The notes under the pieces were generated by a model. The model did no database searches, had not been told where the DNA came from, and was given only the letters and a program-made list of their open reading frames with translations. Shown here piece by piece: positions 51,840 through 61,386 of a stretch of 64,000 bases of DNA; positions within the stretch are counted from its first letter, which is position 1; each line of letters begins with the position of its first letter. The translations under genes and the position numbers were made by a program. The stretch spans positions 1 through 64,000 of the forward strand of contig DYEF01000070.1 in assembly GCA_020725805.1 (NCBI GenBank), read 5' to 3'. The DNA is from Bdellovibrio sp. (GTDB taxonomy: Bacteria; Myxococcota; SpSt-1050).

Positions 51840-53687
51840 ATGAATATTGACAGCAGATATCAGATTCTGGAAAAGGCCGGCTCCGGCGGTATGGCCGCGG
51901 TATACAGGGCACGGGATACCGTATTAAACAGGGATGTTGCGGTAAAAGTCCTCCATCCGCATCTGATTGAAAAAGAGGAGGTCAAAAAGAGATTTCTGAG
52001 GGAGGCACAGGCAATCGCCCGGCTCAGACACAAAAATATCATTGAAATATATGATTACAAATCAGACTCCTCAGACTGCTATATAATCAGTGAATTTATT
52101 AAAGGTAAAAATCTCGGCACATTCCTGTCCGAATACGACATATCTTCACCGTTTATAGCCGCTATGATTATATCTGTCCTTGCAGATGCAATAGGACACG
52201 CACATAAAAACAATGTCATACACAGAGACCTGAAACCTGAAAATATCCTTATATCCGAAAACTATCAGTTAAAGATTGCCGATTTCGGAATTGCACATAT
52301 AGCGGACGCAGAAAGTCTTACAATAACAGGCTCTATTTCGGGCTCCCCTGCACATATGTCTCCCGAGCAAATCGACGGAAAGGATGTGGATTTAAGAACC
52401 GATATATTCTCCCTCGGCACAATACTATATCTCATTTCCTGCGGAGAACTCCCTTTTAAGGGGAACTCTCCGGCCTCTATCTTCAAATCTATACTTATGG
52501 GGGAATATAAGGAGCCGAAGGAACTCAATCCTTTAATTGACAGCAGATTCTCTGCAATAATACAGAAATGCCTGAAGAAGAATCTGGCCGAACGTTACAG
52601 CAGCACAGAAGAGCTCAAAGCAGAGCTCAATGATTATCTGAAAGGATACGGAATTACCAATACAGAGCAGAATCTTCAGAAGTTTTTTCAGGAACCGATC
52701 GAATATCTCGATGAACTCAACAAAAAGATTGCCGGACACCTCAAGGAATATCTCTACAAGAACATACATAACACAGAAAGCAGAATTCAGATTCAGGATT
52801 ACCTGAATATCCTTCTGTACCTTGCACCCGATGACGATGATGCAAAGGCCATATTTGAGAGATTCTCTTCCCTTGAAGATTCAGAGAGAAGGTCAAAAAG
52901 GATAAAATCAGTCCTTCTGGCAAGCGCAATATTCCTTCTTATGGCTTTTATTGTCTTCAACGCAGTCTCCTATTATAAAAGGATACCTGACTCAAACACA
53001 AAGCCGGCGGAGAATACGGTTGCAGTTACACCTGATGACAAATATCCCGATGTCCATACAACCCCATCGGAGGAAGACAAGATAATATCAACCGGAAATG
53101 AATCAGAAAGAACAGAAGAAAAGTCAGAAGAGGAGATGGTACTGAAAAAACCAAAGCGGAAGATTGCCCGTCCACAGTCAGCAAGGGAGAAAAGCCAGAG
53201 TAGTGATGAAAAGGAAGAAAGTACAATTCCCAGATTCGGGGAACTCAACCTGTTTGTAAAACCTTACGGCGATATATATATCAATAATCAACTTGCAGGC
53301 AGGGAAAAGGCAACCCTCAATATCAAACTTAAGAGCGGAAAGCACTTTATCAGGGTCAAAAACCCCTTCTTCTTCGATATAGAAAAGGAAATCAGCATAG
53401 AGCCGGATTCGAAGACCGACCTCAGACTGGTATTTGACAATATTAAACCTGCAAAATTATTTATTAACACTTCCCCAGAATGTGATATATATATTGACGG
53501 CAACCTTCTGGGACGGAGTGATATGTATACTAAGAGTGGTATTACTATTCCTATAAATACCAAGGACGGAAGACGTGAAATACTCCTTAAGGCGTCAAAG
53601 GCAGGATACAAAGACTATATCAGGAAGATAGAGCTGACCGCAGGTGAAGCCAGAACTTTAAAAATCAACCTTACCAAAGAAAAATGA
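51840..53687 (+). CDS. Membrane Ser/Thr protein kinase with PEGA domain
   Basis: A 615-residue Hanks-type kinase. The kinase domain (about 6-265) has GSGGMAAVYRARD, the VAVKVL Lys, HRDLKPENILIS, ADFGIAHI and GSPAHMSPEQ. A helical stretch leads to a membrane helix near 358-380, then a charged linker and a C-terminal part (about 460-615) with PEGA-type units (GDIYINNQLAGREKATLNIKL and CDIYIDGNLLGRS). The kinase is cytoplasmic, the sensor part external. It opens a five-gene operon; its stop overlaps the next ATG (ATGA). Confidence 0.93.
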   Translation: MNIDSRYQILEKAGSGGMAAVYRARDTVLNRDVAVKVLHPHLIEKEEVKKRFLREAQAIARLRHKNIIEIYDYKSDSSDCYIISEFIKGKNLGTFLSEYDISSPFIAAMIISVLADAIGHAHKNNVIHRDLKPENILISENYQLKIADFGIAHIADAESLTITGSISGSPAHMSPEQIDGKDVDLRTDIFSLGTILYLISCGELPFKGNSPASIFKSILMGEYKEPKELNPLIDSRFSAIIQKCLKKNLAERYSSTEELKAELNDYLKGYGITNTEQNLQKFFQEPIEYLDELNKKIAGHLKEYLYKNIHNTESRIQIQDYLNILLYLAPDDDDAKAIFERFSSLEDSERRSKRIKSVLLASAIFLLMAFIVFNAVSYYKRIPDSNTKPAENTVAVTPDDKYPDVHTTPSEEDKIISTGNESERTEEKSEEEMVLKKPKRKIARPQSAREKSQSSDEKEESTIPRFGELNLFVKPYGDIYINNQLAGREKATLNIKLKSGKHFIRVKNPFFFDIEKEISIEPDSKTDLRLVFDNIKPAKLFINTSPECDIYIDGNLLGRSDMYTKSGITIPINTKDGRREILLKASKAGYKDYIRKIELTAGEARTLKINLTKEK

Positions 53688-54370
53688 ATATCTATCAGGT
53701 TATTATTATTTTTTCACTTGCACTCAACCAGACCGACGACGACCTGTTTAAGAAGGGAATTTATCTGTTTGAGCATCAGGATTTCAAACAGTCTGTTCAG
53801 GTATTCAGCAAAATAATAAACAACAATCTTGCAAAGGACGAAAACGAACTCGCCGAATGCTACAAATACACCGGAGCAGCCTATTTCTATCTGGAAGACT
53901 ATAAAGCCGCAGAGGCCAGTTTCAGGCAACTGCTCTTTTTAAGACCGGAGACAAAACTGGACCCGTTTCTCTTCCCCCCTTCGATGGTCCTCTTTTTCGA
54001 CAAAATAAAGAAAGATATGCCCAGACCTCCGAAAAAGGAGGCAGAGGTGACACAACGGAAGGGAAAATACAATATTTATGTAAACCTGCTCCCCTTCGGA
54101 CTGCCTCAGTACGCACAGGACCGGAAAGCCAAAGGGACAATATTGCTTGCAATGCAGGTCCTCTCACTTGGCACCAACATCTATTCCTACTGGCAGGTTC
54201 AGTCAATGATAGACAGATACGGTTATGTTAAGAATCAGGAGGATGCGGACAGGGCAAATCTCCTCAAGACCGTTCAGATAGCCTCTCTCATTGCATTCGG
54301 GACAATATACATCTATTCTGTTGCTGACGGAATGTATTATTCACTGAAAGATACAAAAGGAGGAAACTGA
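53684..54370 (+). CDS. TPR protein with C-terminal membrane helices
   Basis: The 228-residue protein starts in a short hydrophobic stretch (NIYQVIIIFSLAL), has two TPR units (residues about 20-95; LAECYKYTGAAYFYLEDYKAAEASF) and two C-terminal helices (GTILLAMQVLSLGTNIYSYW and TVQIASLIAFGTIYIYSVADG) with an intervening MIDRYGYVKNQEDADRAN loop. It resembles DUF5683-type proteins. It is co-translated with the kinase and followed by the sigma54 activator. It probably carries protein contacts at the membrane. Confidence 0.75.
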   Translation: MNIYQVIIIFSLALNQTDDDLFKKGIYLFEHQDFKQSVQVFSKIINNNLAKDENELAECYKYTGAAYFYLEDYKAAEASFRQLLFLRPETKLDPFLFPPSMVLFFDKIKKDMPRPPKKEAEVTQRKGKYNIYVNLLPFGLPQYAQDRKAKGTILLAMQVLSLGTNIYSYWQVQSMIDRYGYVKNQEDADRANLLKTVQIASLIAFGTIYIYSVADGMYYSLKDTKGGN

Positions 54371-54372
54371 AA

Positions 54373-56136
54373 ATGCCGTTTATTGAGGTCAAAAACAGGA
54401 TTACAGGGAATTTCAGGACATACGAAATTAAAAAGAGGATAACGTCAATCGGAAGTTCACAGGAATGTGATATTGTGCTGGAAGACAAGAAACTTCCAAA
54501 GCACTTTGCAAACATATTCTCTGACGGACATTCATATACCCTGCAGGTGGCATCAAGCGATCAGGAATTCCTTTACGAAGGCAAACCGGCAAGACGAAAG
54601 AAACTGCAGGAAAACGTACCCGCAGAAATAGGGAATTTTATCATCTCCTTTGTCTATGAAAGGAGAAAGCAGGAACCAAAAGAGAGCGGGGCAAAAAAGG
54701 ATATTTACAAGATTCTCTTCGAGACCTCGACAAGACTGATGTCCGACTTCAGACTCGATACCTTCCTGAACAACCTTACAGACGCCCTGATAACACTTAC
54801 AAAGGCCGATAAAGGTTTCATTATTATCTTCAGGGAGAATACACTTGATATAATGGTTGCACGTGGTCTGGATGGCAAGAATTTCACAAATCCCCGGGAA
54901 CTCATTTCGGATTCAGTCATCGAGAAGGTAATCAGCACCAAAAAACCACTGATTATCAACGATGCCATGAACGATACAGAGTTCAAAATGAGCGTATCCG
55001 TAATAAATCTGAAACTCTGCTCTATAATATGCGTGCCGCTCATATATCAGGGCAATATTCTGGGACTTATCTATCTCGGGAATGACAATATCGCCAATCT
55101 CTTCGACCAGACCTCACTTGAGGTAATTACAATATTTGCATCACAGGTCACACTCCTTTTGAAATCAGCCCTTCATATAGACAGACTTGAAAAAGACCTC
55201 GACATAAGAAATCTCAGCAACATTATTTATGCAAGTCCCTATATGACGGAGATTATGGAAAAGATGCGCAAGGTAGCGCAGACCGACGTAACTGTCCTCA
55301 TCGAGGGTGAAACAGGTACCGGAAAGGAGATTCTCGCAAGGGAGATTCACAATAATTCTCCCCGCAAAAACGGTCCTTTTGTAGCAATTAACTGTGCGGC
55401 CATACCGAAAGACCTTCTGGAGAGTGAACTCTTCGGACATACCAAAGGTGCGTTCACCGGTGCCGTATCCACAAGAGAAGGGAAATTCCAGCTTGCATCA
55501 GGGGGGACACTCTTTCTGGATGAGATAGGAGATATGCCTGTCCATCTGCAGGCAAAACTTCTGCGCGCACTTCAGGATAAAATCGTAACCAAGGTAGGCT
55601 CGAACACACCCGAGGAGACAGATGTGAGAATCATCTGCGCAACGAATCAGAATCTTGATGAGCTCGTAAAAAACAAAAAATTCAGACAGGACTTATATTA
55701 CCGCGTAAATGTCGTCAGATTCTATCTGCCTCCGCTGAGAGACCGCGGAGAAGATATAATGCTGATTGCAAAATATTTTCTCCAGAAATTCAGAAAAGAG
55801 TACAATTCACCCGTCGAGGGATTTTCAATAAGTGCCGTAAAGGTTATCAACAATTATCCCTGGCCGGGTAATATCAGGGAGATGGAGAACAGAATAAAAA
55901 AGGCCGTAATCCTGTCAAAACACCCTCTCATAGAAAAGGAGGACCTTGAACTGACGGAGGAATCGGAGACACCCATTCTGCCGCTCGCACAGGCAAGAGA
56001 GGAGTTTCAGCGGAGATATATCCTTCAGGCACTAAGGAAGAACGGCGGTAACAGGACAAAGACAGCAAAGGACCTCGGAGTAGACCCGAGGACGATTTTC
56101 AGATATCTTGAGGACATTGACGACGAGACGATATGA
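54373..56136 (+). CDS. FHA - GAF - sigma54 AAA+ - Fis transcription activator
   Basis: An enhancer-binding protein that activates sigma54 RNA polymerase. The 587-residue protein has an FHA domain (residues about 20-90; [21 protein letters not shown]), a GAF domain (about 120-265), the AAA+ core with GETGTGKE Walker A, the sigma54 contact loop [15 protein letters not shown] Walker B, and a Fis-type HTH ([23 protein letters not shown]). FHA domains bind phosphothreonine, so the kinase two genes upstream is a natural partner. GGAGG precedes the ATG. Confidence 0.95.
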   Translation: MPFIEVKNRITGNFRTYEIKKRITSIGSSQECDIVLEDKKLPKHFANIFSDGHSYTLQVASSDQEFLYEGKPARRKKLQENVPAEIGNFIISFVYERRKQEPKESGAKKDIYKILFETSTRLMSDFRLDTFLNNLTDALITLTKADKGFIIIFRENTLDIMVARGLDGKNFTNPRELISDSVIEKVISTKKPLIINDAMNDTEFKMSVSVINLKLCSIICVPLIYQGNILGLIYLGNDNIANLFDQTSLEVITIFASQVTLLLKSALHIDRLEKDLDIRNLSNIIYASPYMTEIMEKMRKVAQTDVTVLIEGETGTGKEILAREIHNNSPRKNGPFVAINCAAIPKDLLESELFGHTKGAFTGAVSTREGKFQLASGGTLFLDEIGDMPVHLQAKLLRALQDKIVTKVGSNTPEETDVRIICATNQNLDELVKNKKFRQDLYYRVNVVRFYLPPLRDRGEDIMLIAKYFLQKFRKEYNSPVEGFSISAVKVINNYPWPGNIREMENRIKKAVILSKHPLIEKEDLELTEESETPILPLAQAREEFQRRYILQALRKNGGNRTKTAKDLGVDPRTIFRYLEDIDDETI

Positions 56137-56705
56137 CTAAATTGCCGCAAATCAGTGCAGTTAAAGGTCAAAAGAATACCAACAGATTACCGGCTGTGTT
56201 AAGATTGGTATCTGCTATGGCTCTTCTATCCTTTACATCAACTTTCTGTGTAGATACACCGGAGATACGTCTTTTAGAGGTGAACAACAGACCACCGCTT
56301 ATCAACAAATCCAAAATAAGCCCTGACAGCCCTGTAGTCAAGATCGACTCTCTCTGCAAAAAGGAATTCGGTTTCTCCGAGGTAACAGAGCTTGATACAG
56401 AGGATATGCTCTATGTCAGATGGTATGTTGACTATGAATATATCAAGAATTATCAGAAGGGTTCTGTAATACCGCCGCCCGACAAGAAGAATATTATCAG
56501 GGGCGGGGACAGTTTCATTCTGGACCTGAAGAATTCCATTCTGCCCTCCAAATCAAGAGGTTCGGTTCATACGGTGGAGGTCATTCTATCGGACAGACCC
56601 TTTTTGCTTGATTCGACAGAACCGCCCCCCTTCAAGGCTGTCGAGAAGGGTGGCAATTTTGACTATATTTCCTGGACGGTGATTCAGATTGAAGACTGCT
56701 ATTAG
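56133..56705 (+). CDS. Exported protein of unknown function
   Basis: The 190-residue protein starts four bases before the stop of the activator gene (ATGA overlap). It has a hydrophobic stretch (LVSAMALLSFTSTFC, Cys39) like a signal peptide with a non-standard lipobox, then a body with EVNNRPPLINKSKISP, YVRWYVDYEYI and HTVEVILSDRPF. I know no family function. The end overlaps the next gene by 17 bases, so three consecutive genes are translationally linked. Confidence 0.72.
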   Translation: MTKLPQISAVKGQKNTNRLPAVLRLVSAMALLSFTSTFCVDTPEIRLLEVNNRPPLINKSKISPDSPVVKIDSLCKKEFGFSEVTELDTEDMLYVRWYVDYEYIKNYQKGSVIPPPDKKNIIRGGDSFILDLKNSILPSKSRGSVHTVEVILSDRPFLLDSTEPPPFKAVEKGGNFDYISWTVIQIEDCY

Positions 56706-58194
56706 ATATCTTTTTGCCATTTATCTGCTTCTGCTGACATCCTGCAGTGATACTGCAAGTATGAATACCCCTAAAAACAGCTGTTTCGTAATCGGCGGGT
56801 GTGACAGAGAATACTACAACCTCGACAGGGTTTTCATCAGACTCAATGTAAATATCGAAAAAAAATTTCAGATATCCCGCCTGACCAGACACAACATAAC
56901 AGACGGTAACAGCATCAGCATCACCCTGCCCCGTTTATACAGCATCTGCGGAAAGGTCATATACTCGGAATCTCCTGTCTATGCCACAATCAGATTCATA
57001 CCGGAAAATTCAGAACTGCTTCTGCCTCCCGTCAACGCAGAGACGGATAAAAGCGGGAGTTTCTGTACAATGCTGCCGGAGGGTAATTATACAATCCTTA
57101 TCTCACCGTATAAAAGTGATTCGATCCCGCAGCTGAAGACTACTGTCAAGGTAAATTCGGAGATACCGACACTGACAATATTATACCCCTCACCCGAAAA
57201 TGTAAGATATATCTACGGGAATGTAATACTCGATTCGAAGAGCGGAATCCCCGTCGAAGGAATAAATGTCCTTGCATACAGGGAGTATGATAAAGGCATT
57301 ACTCTTCAGTCGAATGTATCTGTAACGGACAGTGAGGGCAGATTTTCAATTATTGTTCCGACAAAAAGCGAGAGCTTTTCACTTATGCTCTATGGCTCGG
57401 AAAAAAACCCGGACTGGCCTGTTATCAAACTGCCCGACATTATCAGCGAAGAGATCGTACAGATAGGCACTATCAATCTCGGCTTTGTACCCCCTCTCAG
57501 ACATATCTCGGGGTCAGTTTCTGCTGAAAATAAAAACCGCATTATTGCTACAATGAACAGAAATGAATTTCTTTATACAAAGACTTTTATTACTGATTCT
57601 GAAGGATATTTCGAAACCGACCTCAGAGAAGGAAGATACACATTTCTCATTATCCCGGAAGATATTCACAACAGTGAGTGGAGCATTACAAGCAGCACAG
57701 ACATTACTGTACCTGACGCGGACATAAAGACAATCAGCATCGAAAGAAAAGTAGACCTTGAGGGGGTCATTCTTCCTTTGCAGAACAGATACACTCCGAA
57801 GATTAACATAAGACGTCTGGGTGGTTGCCTTCCCGAACAGAATGACAATATCAGTCTCGAATCATCGATATTGCCCGACAGCAACGGAAAATTCAAAGCA
57901 CCTGTTCACTACGGGAAATACAGAATAGAAATCTCTTCCGATGACCCGCTCAGCGCCGGCCTGATATCCGAACCGATGTGTATAGGAGAAAACACAAATC
58001 TGGGTCAGTTATTACTATCGGACTCCTGTGAACTTACAGTAAGACTGGAAAATCCGGACAATCTTTCTGTTTCAGCAATAAAGGCAGAAGTATTTATTTC
58101 GGATAAATCTGAAACAGATGTTGTAAAAATTTCGGAGAAGAGTACAGAGAGCCCTCTGATAAAACTGAAAGTACCGGGATACCTCTGCAGATAA
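56689..58194 (+). CDS. Lipoprotein with carboxypeptidase-regulatory/Ig-like repeats
   Basis: The start is a TTG at 56689 inside the end of the preceding gene, giving a lipoprotein signal MKTAIRYLFAIYLLLLTSC. The 501-residue body holds repeated beta-sandwich units with ISGSV/VYGNV...TDSEGRFS..LREGRYTFLI, the shape of carboxypeptidase regulatory-like domains, which are stable spacer or binding domains on surfaces. There is no catalytic motif. It ends the kinase operon three bases before the convergent transporter stop. Confidence 0.8.
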   Translation: MKTAIRYLFAIYLLLLTSCSDTASMNTPKNSCFVIGGCDREYYNLDRVFIRLNVNIEKKFQISRLTRHNITDGNSISITLPRLYSICGKVIYSESPVYATIRFIPENSELLLPPVNAETDKSGSFCTMLPEGNYTILISPYKSDSIPQLKTTVKVNSEIPTLTILYPSPENVRYIYGNVILDSKSGIPVEGINVLAYREYDKGITLQSNVSVTDSEGRFSIIVPTKSESFSLMLYGSEKNPDWPVIKLPDIISEEIVQIGTINLGFVPPLRHISGSVSAENKNRIIATMNRNEFLYTKTFITDSEGYFETDLREGRYTFLIIPEDIHNSEWSITSSTDITVPDADIKTISIERKVDLEGVILPLQNRYTPKINIRRLGGCLPEQNDNISLESSILPDSNGKFKAPVHYGKYRIEISSDDPLSAGLISEPMCIGENTNLGQLLLSDSCELTVRLENPDNLSVSAIKAEVFISDKSETDVVKISEKSTESPLIKLKVPGYLCR

Positions 58195-58197
58195 AAA

Positions 58198-59247
58198 TTA
58201 TACAAAAAGCAGAATAATAAAGACTATTACAAGTAATGAAAATCCTATCGGCAGTCCGAGTTTTGCCCACTCCCGGGATTTGATTTTCAGTTTGCTTGCA
58301 CAAATAATATTTGGGATATTTCCCGGGATGAGCATTACTCCCGACAGGAGAAGTCCGAGTAAGAGGTCCCTGACCTGCTCCTCCGACATCGCGGTACTTA
58401 TCTCTGCGGCTGTAAGTGTTGCGTTATCGACCACGGCCGAAATCATATTTACCCAGTATAAAACCAGAGGAGAGAGTTTCAGGACATAATTATCGATTAT
58501 TGGCTTAAATCCGTAACCAAGAAACACAAGGGCCATTACAAAGAGATATACCTTGAATGTCCTGAAGAAAATTTCTCTTACAGATTCTATCTTCTTCTCC
58601 TCGTCGGGAGATTCTGAAAGCGTATCCTCGGCATTGTGGCCTTTATAGAGCCCGGCGGCTATCCCGGAGAATAGAACCAGCGGGATTATAAACGGACCGA
58701 GCAGTCTCAGAAGGTAGAAAAAATCCACCTGAGGCCAGGTCTTCAGTTTACTTATTGCGATTGTCGAGAGCGGTTCGCCTATCGGTGTCAGCGAAGCCCC
58801 GAGACCTATCGAGAGACAGGCAACAACGACATAAAACAGTTCGTGTTTGCGGTCCATTCTGAGGACATTGATAATTTCCACGAGCACAAGCGATGCAATA
58901 ATTGCGGTTATAATGCTCGAAATAAATCCCAGAATCACCACAACCAGAAACATAAAGAGACCAAACGGTATTCTCTTCAATGAGAAGAAAACGAGGTCTT
59001 TCAGATATTTGTGTGTATATTTGAATACGAATCCGGCAATAAGAACCGCCAGAGATATCTTTATCGGTTCGTGCAAACCTTCCATGATAATATCCAGATG
59101 GAGGCTCTTCGTAACAACCAGTGAAAGCACTCCCATCAGAAAAAGGAAAATCTCGAGATTCTCCTCAACCTTATGAAAGATAAAAGGAAGGAAAAGGACC
59201 ATCAGCAAAATCACAGAGAGAGCTGCTATTACAAATGTACTGACCAT
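58198..59247 (-). CDS. DUF1646-like cation transporter
   Basis: The 349-residue protein has about nine to ten hydrophobic helices and a conserved SIGLGASLTPIGEPLSTIAISKL segment with a related VDNATLTAAEIS region near the C-terminus; this is like the DUF1646/ion-transporter superfamily (NhaD and ArsB relatives). Na+/H+ antiport is a likely but unproven role. GAGGT lies five bases before the ATG. It follows the beta-barrel gene and may be in its operon. Confidence 0.75.
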   Translation of the reverse strand: MVSTFVIAALSVILLMVLFLPFIFHKVEENLEIFLFLMGVLSLVVTKSLHLDIIMEGLHEPIKISLAVLIAGFVFKYTHKYLKDLVFFSLKRIPFGLFMFLVVVILGFISSIITAIIASLVLVEIINVLRMDRKHELFYVVVACLSIGLGASLTPIGEPLSTIAISKLKTWPQVDFFYLLRLLGPFIIPLVLFSGIAAGLYKGHNAEDTLSESPDEEKKIESVREIFFRTFKVYLFVMALVFLGYGFKPIIDNYVLKLSPLVLYWVNMISAVVDNATLTAAEISTAMSEEQVRDLLLGLLLSGVMLIPGNIPNIICASKLKIKSREWAKLGLPIGFSLLVIVFIILLFV

Positions 59248-59260
59248 TTAATACCTCAAC

Positions 59261-59956
59261 TTATTCCTTGATGTTAAAATGAAATCTGCTGCCCACAATA
59301 ATTGCAAACACAGTCGTGGAAGGTGTCTTTTCCATTTCGTGCGTAATATCCTTATCCCAGTCGTAATAGAATTTTGAGTACGAAGGGAAATAGAAACTGA
59401 GGTCCAGAAATAATGAAAACCAGTTTTTGATATACACATCAGTGCCAAGACCTGTCTCAAAAAAACCACCTGCTATTGCCTTCGACTGCTTTTCGGGAAA
59501 CCCCCACTCCTCAACATTCATACCTATCATTGAATATCCGCCGCCCAGAAAAACATACGGGTCAATAAAATAATCCTTCTTCCAGTGATTGAGAGGATGA
59601 TATTTTGCAATCCCTGATACAAATCCTCCGCCTTTACGTTCCCCCTTCGAAGTAATATCCGACCCTGTAAAATTCAGTTTCAGTTCAACGGATGCGTAGT
59701 TCATTATATTATAACCCATATTGAAATCCAGAGCAAACATACCGCCAAGATCGGTCGAGACAATATCCGTTGTGGCCTCTTTCTGTGCATTGCCGCTGAT
59801 TATCACAACAGGATAATTATTCTTGTATATTACTTCGGAGGGCATCTGTTCGCCGAAAAAGATATCGCTGCCGAGACCAAGTGACACATAAAAACCCTCT
59901 TTGGCATAGACATTTACGGAGCATAAAATGAGAAAAAAGAAAACGGCTTTCTTCAT
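59261..59956 (-). CDS. Outer-membrane beta-barrel protein
   Basis: The 231-residue protein has a signal peptide (MKKAVFFFLILCSVNVYA) and barrel strands (GFYVSLGLGSDIFFG, MFALDFNMGYNIM, ASVELKLNFTGSDI, GFFETGLGTDVYI, LFLDLSFYFPSYS, AIIVGSRFHFNI), as in OmpW/OmpA-like eight-strand barrels. GAGGT lies before the ATG. It is five bases after the FAD-oxidoreductase stop, so it is co-transcribed. Confidence 0.78.
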   Translation of the reverse strand: MKKAVFFFLILCSVNVYAKEGFYVSLGLGSDIFFGEQMPSEVIYKNNYPVVIISGNAQKEATTDIVSTDLGGMFALDFNMGYNIMNYASVELKLNFTGSDITSKGERKGGGFVSGIAKYHPLNHWKKDYFIDPYVFLGGGYSMIGMNVEEWGFPEKQSKAIAGGFFETGLGTDVYIKNWFSLFLDLSFYFPSYSKFYYDWDKDITHEMEKTPSTTVFAIIVGSRFHFNIKE

Positions 59957-59961
59957 ATACT

Positions 59962-61278
59962 TTACCTCGTAAAAAGTCTGACTAATCTGCTTTCAAGAAG
60001 GTTAAGATAATCAGACCTCCAGAAAGCAGGCTTGAGTGAATATAATACAGAATCCAGACTTCCTGCAAGCAAATAGATACCTGCCTTTTTTATAATGGAA
60101 GGTCTCTTAATCAGTTTCAGACCTCTTCTCAATGTCAATACCACATTCTCGGGATTAATAATAGGTTTGTTGTCAAATACATACCGTATGCTCACCGGAT
60201 TGATAACAAGGTCAAAGAGAATCCCTGTATCATATCTGTCAGCCTCCTCAATTATTCTGCGAAAGAACGTCATCAGGGCATATCGCTGCGATATAACATT
60301 GTTGAATCTTCCCTGAAATGAATAAGGTGAGTCTGTTTTAAGGGACTCAATCAGCATCTCGGAAGCAGTAATGATTGTCGATATACCGGATGCGCACATA
60401 GGATATATCATCGATGCCGAATCGCCGATACTGAAAACACCATCTTTAAATAGTCTGAGAAAAGGTCTTCTTACAGGAATTATTCCTCCTCCTCCGGCAA
60501 CCGGCTTTACTGAAGTACCGAATTCCTTTTTTACAATCTCCGATATCCTCTTCGGTATATCCCTGTCATTTCCTCCGCACAATATTTCGACTGTTTCATT
60601 CCTGATATCCGGAAAGATGGCTGTCGTATTAAATCCTCCGTTCTCCGACAATCTCAGCACTGCCGAATCAGAGGCAAGTCTGTGCCTGTCGTAGAATCCT
60701 GAAATCGCACTACCCTTTACGTCAAATTTCAGTCTGTAGGCATAAATATAATCAGCATCTGACATCTCGTCACGGAAAAAATTCTTCCTCACCGGTGAAC
60801 CGGCACCTGTGCAATCGATAACGTATCTCGACCTGAGACTCATTTTTCCACGGGGTGTCTTTATCTGTACAGAAACCCCGCCGGCCTCCGGAAGAACCTC
60901 TCTCAGTTCGGAATTAAACCATATTTCTGCTCCTGACCCGATTGCTGCATCCCGGAGATTTTTTACCAGTTTTTTCATATCAACCGATCTGACAATCTTT
61001 TGTGTATCGAAATAAAATGCAGTATTTCCTGACTGATCCAGAACAGCCGTAATCTCCGGAGTAAAATTTTCAGGAACATCTATATTATTGAGCAACCCGC
61101 TCTGAAGGGACCAGATAGGAATATCGTTCGTCCAGATTGTTCTGATATAATTCTGATTACCCTTTTCAAGACAGAATACACTGAAACCGGATTTCGAAAG
61201 ATTATATGCAAGGAGTGCACCCGAAACACCCGCTCCGGCGATTACAACATCATAGTCGGCTCCCGATATAGCTTTCAT
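59962..61278 (-). CDS. FAD-dependent oxidoreductase of geranylgeranyl-reductase type
   Basis: The 438-residue protein starts with the FAD motif DYDVVIAGAGVSGALLAYNLSKSG, has YVIDCTGAGSPVRK and the C-terminal FAD site FSIGDSASMIYPMCASGISTI, as in geranylgeranyl reductases and related flavin halogenase/epoxidase enzymes. Substrate might be a polyprenyl lipid or quinone; this is inference. The start ATG has no good ribosome site; a promoter places the transcript start two bases before it. Confidence 0.82.
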   Translation of the reverse strand: MKAISGADYDVVIAGAGVSGALLAYNLSKSGFSVFCLEKGNQNYIRTIWTNDIPIWSLQSGLLNNIDVPENFTPEITAVLDQSGNTAFYFDTQKIVRSVDMKKLVKNLRDAAIGSGAEIWFNSELREVLPEAGGVSVQIKTPRGKMSLRSRYVIDCTGAGSPVRKNFFRDEMSDADYIYAYRLKFDVKGSAISGFYDRHRLASDSAVLRLSENGGFNTTAIFPDIRNETVEILCGGNDRDIPKRISEIVKKEFGTSVKPVAGGGGIIPVRRPFLRLFKDGVFSIGDSASMIYPMCASGISTIITASEMLIESLKTDSPYSFQGRFNNVISQRYALMTFFRRIIEEADRYDTGILFDLVINPVSIRYVFDNKPIINPENVVLTLRRGLKLIKRPSIIKKAGIYLLAGSLDSVLYSLKPAFWRSDYLNLLESRLVRLFTR

Positions 61279-61286
61279 AACATCTT

Positions 61287-61315
61287 TTACTAATCCATCA
61301 GTCCCGTGATTTCAA
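61287..61315 (-). promoter_or_regulatory. Possible promoter of the FAD-oxidoreductase gene, nearly leaderless
   Basis: TTGAAA (61310-61315, minus strand), 17 bases, TAGTAA (61287-61292); weak -10 box. Start predicted two bases before the ATG at 61278. Confidence 0.4.
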
Positions 61316-61330
61316 CAATATTCAGACAAT

Positions 61331-61362
61331 AAAAAAGCCCGTACCTCAGACAAGATACGGGC
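61331..61362 (-). terminator. Rho-independent terminator of the MFS gene
   Basis: On the minus strand GCCCGTA (61356-61362) pairs fully with TACGGGC (61337-61343) around a 12-base loop and is followed by TTTTTT (61331-61336). Confidence 0.85.
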
Positions 61363-61386
61363 AATTTTCGGAATATTTAATAATTC

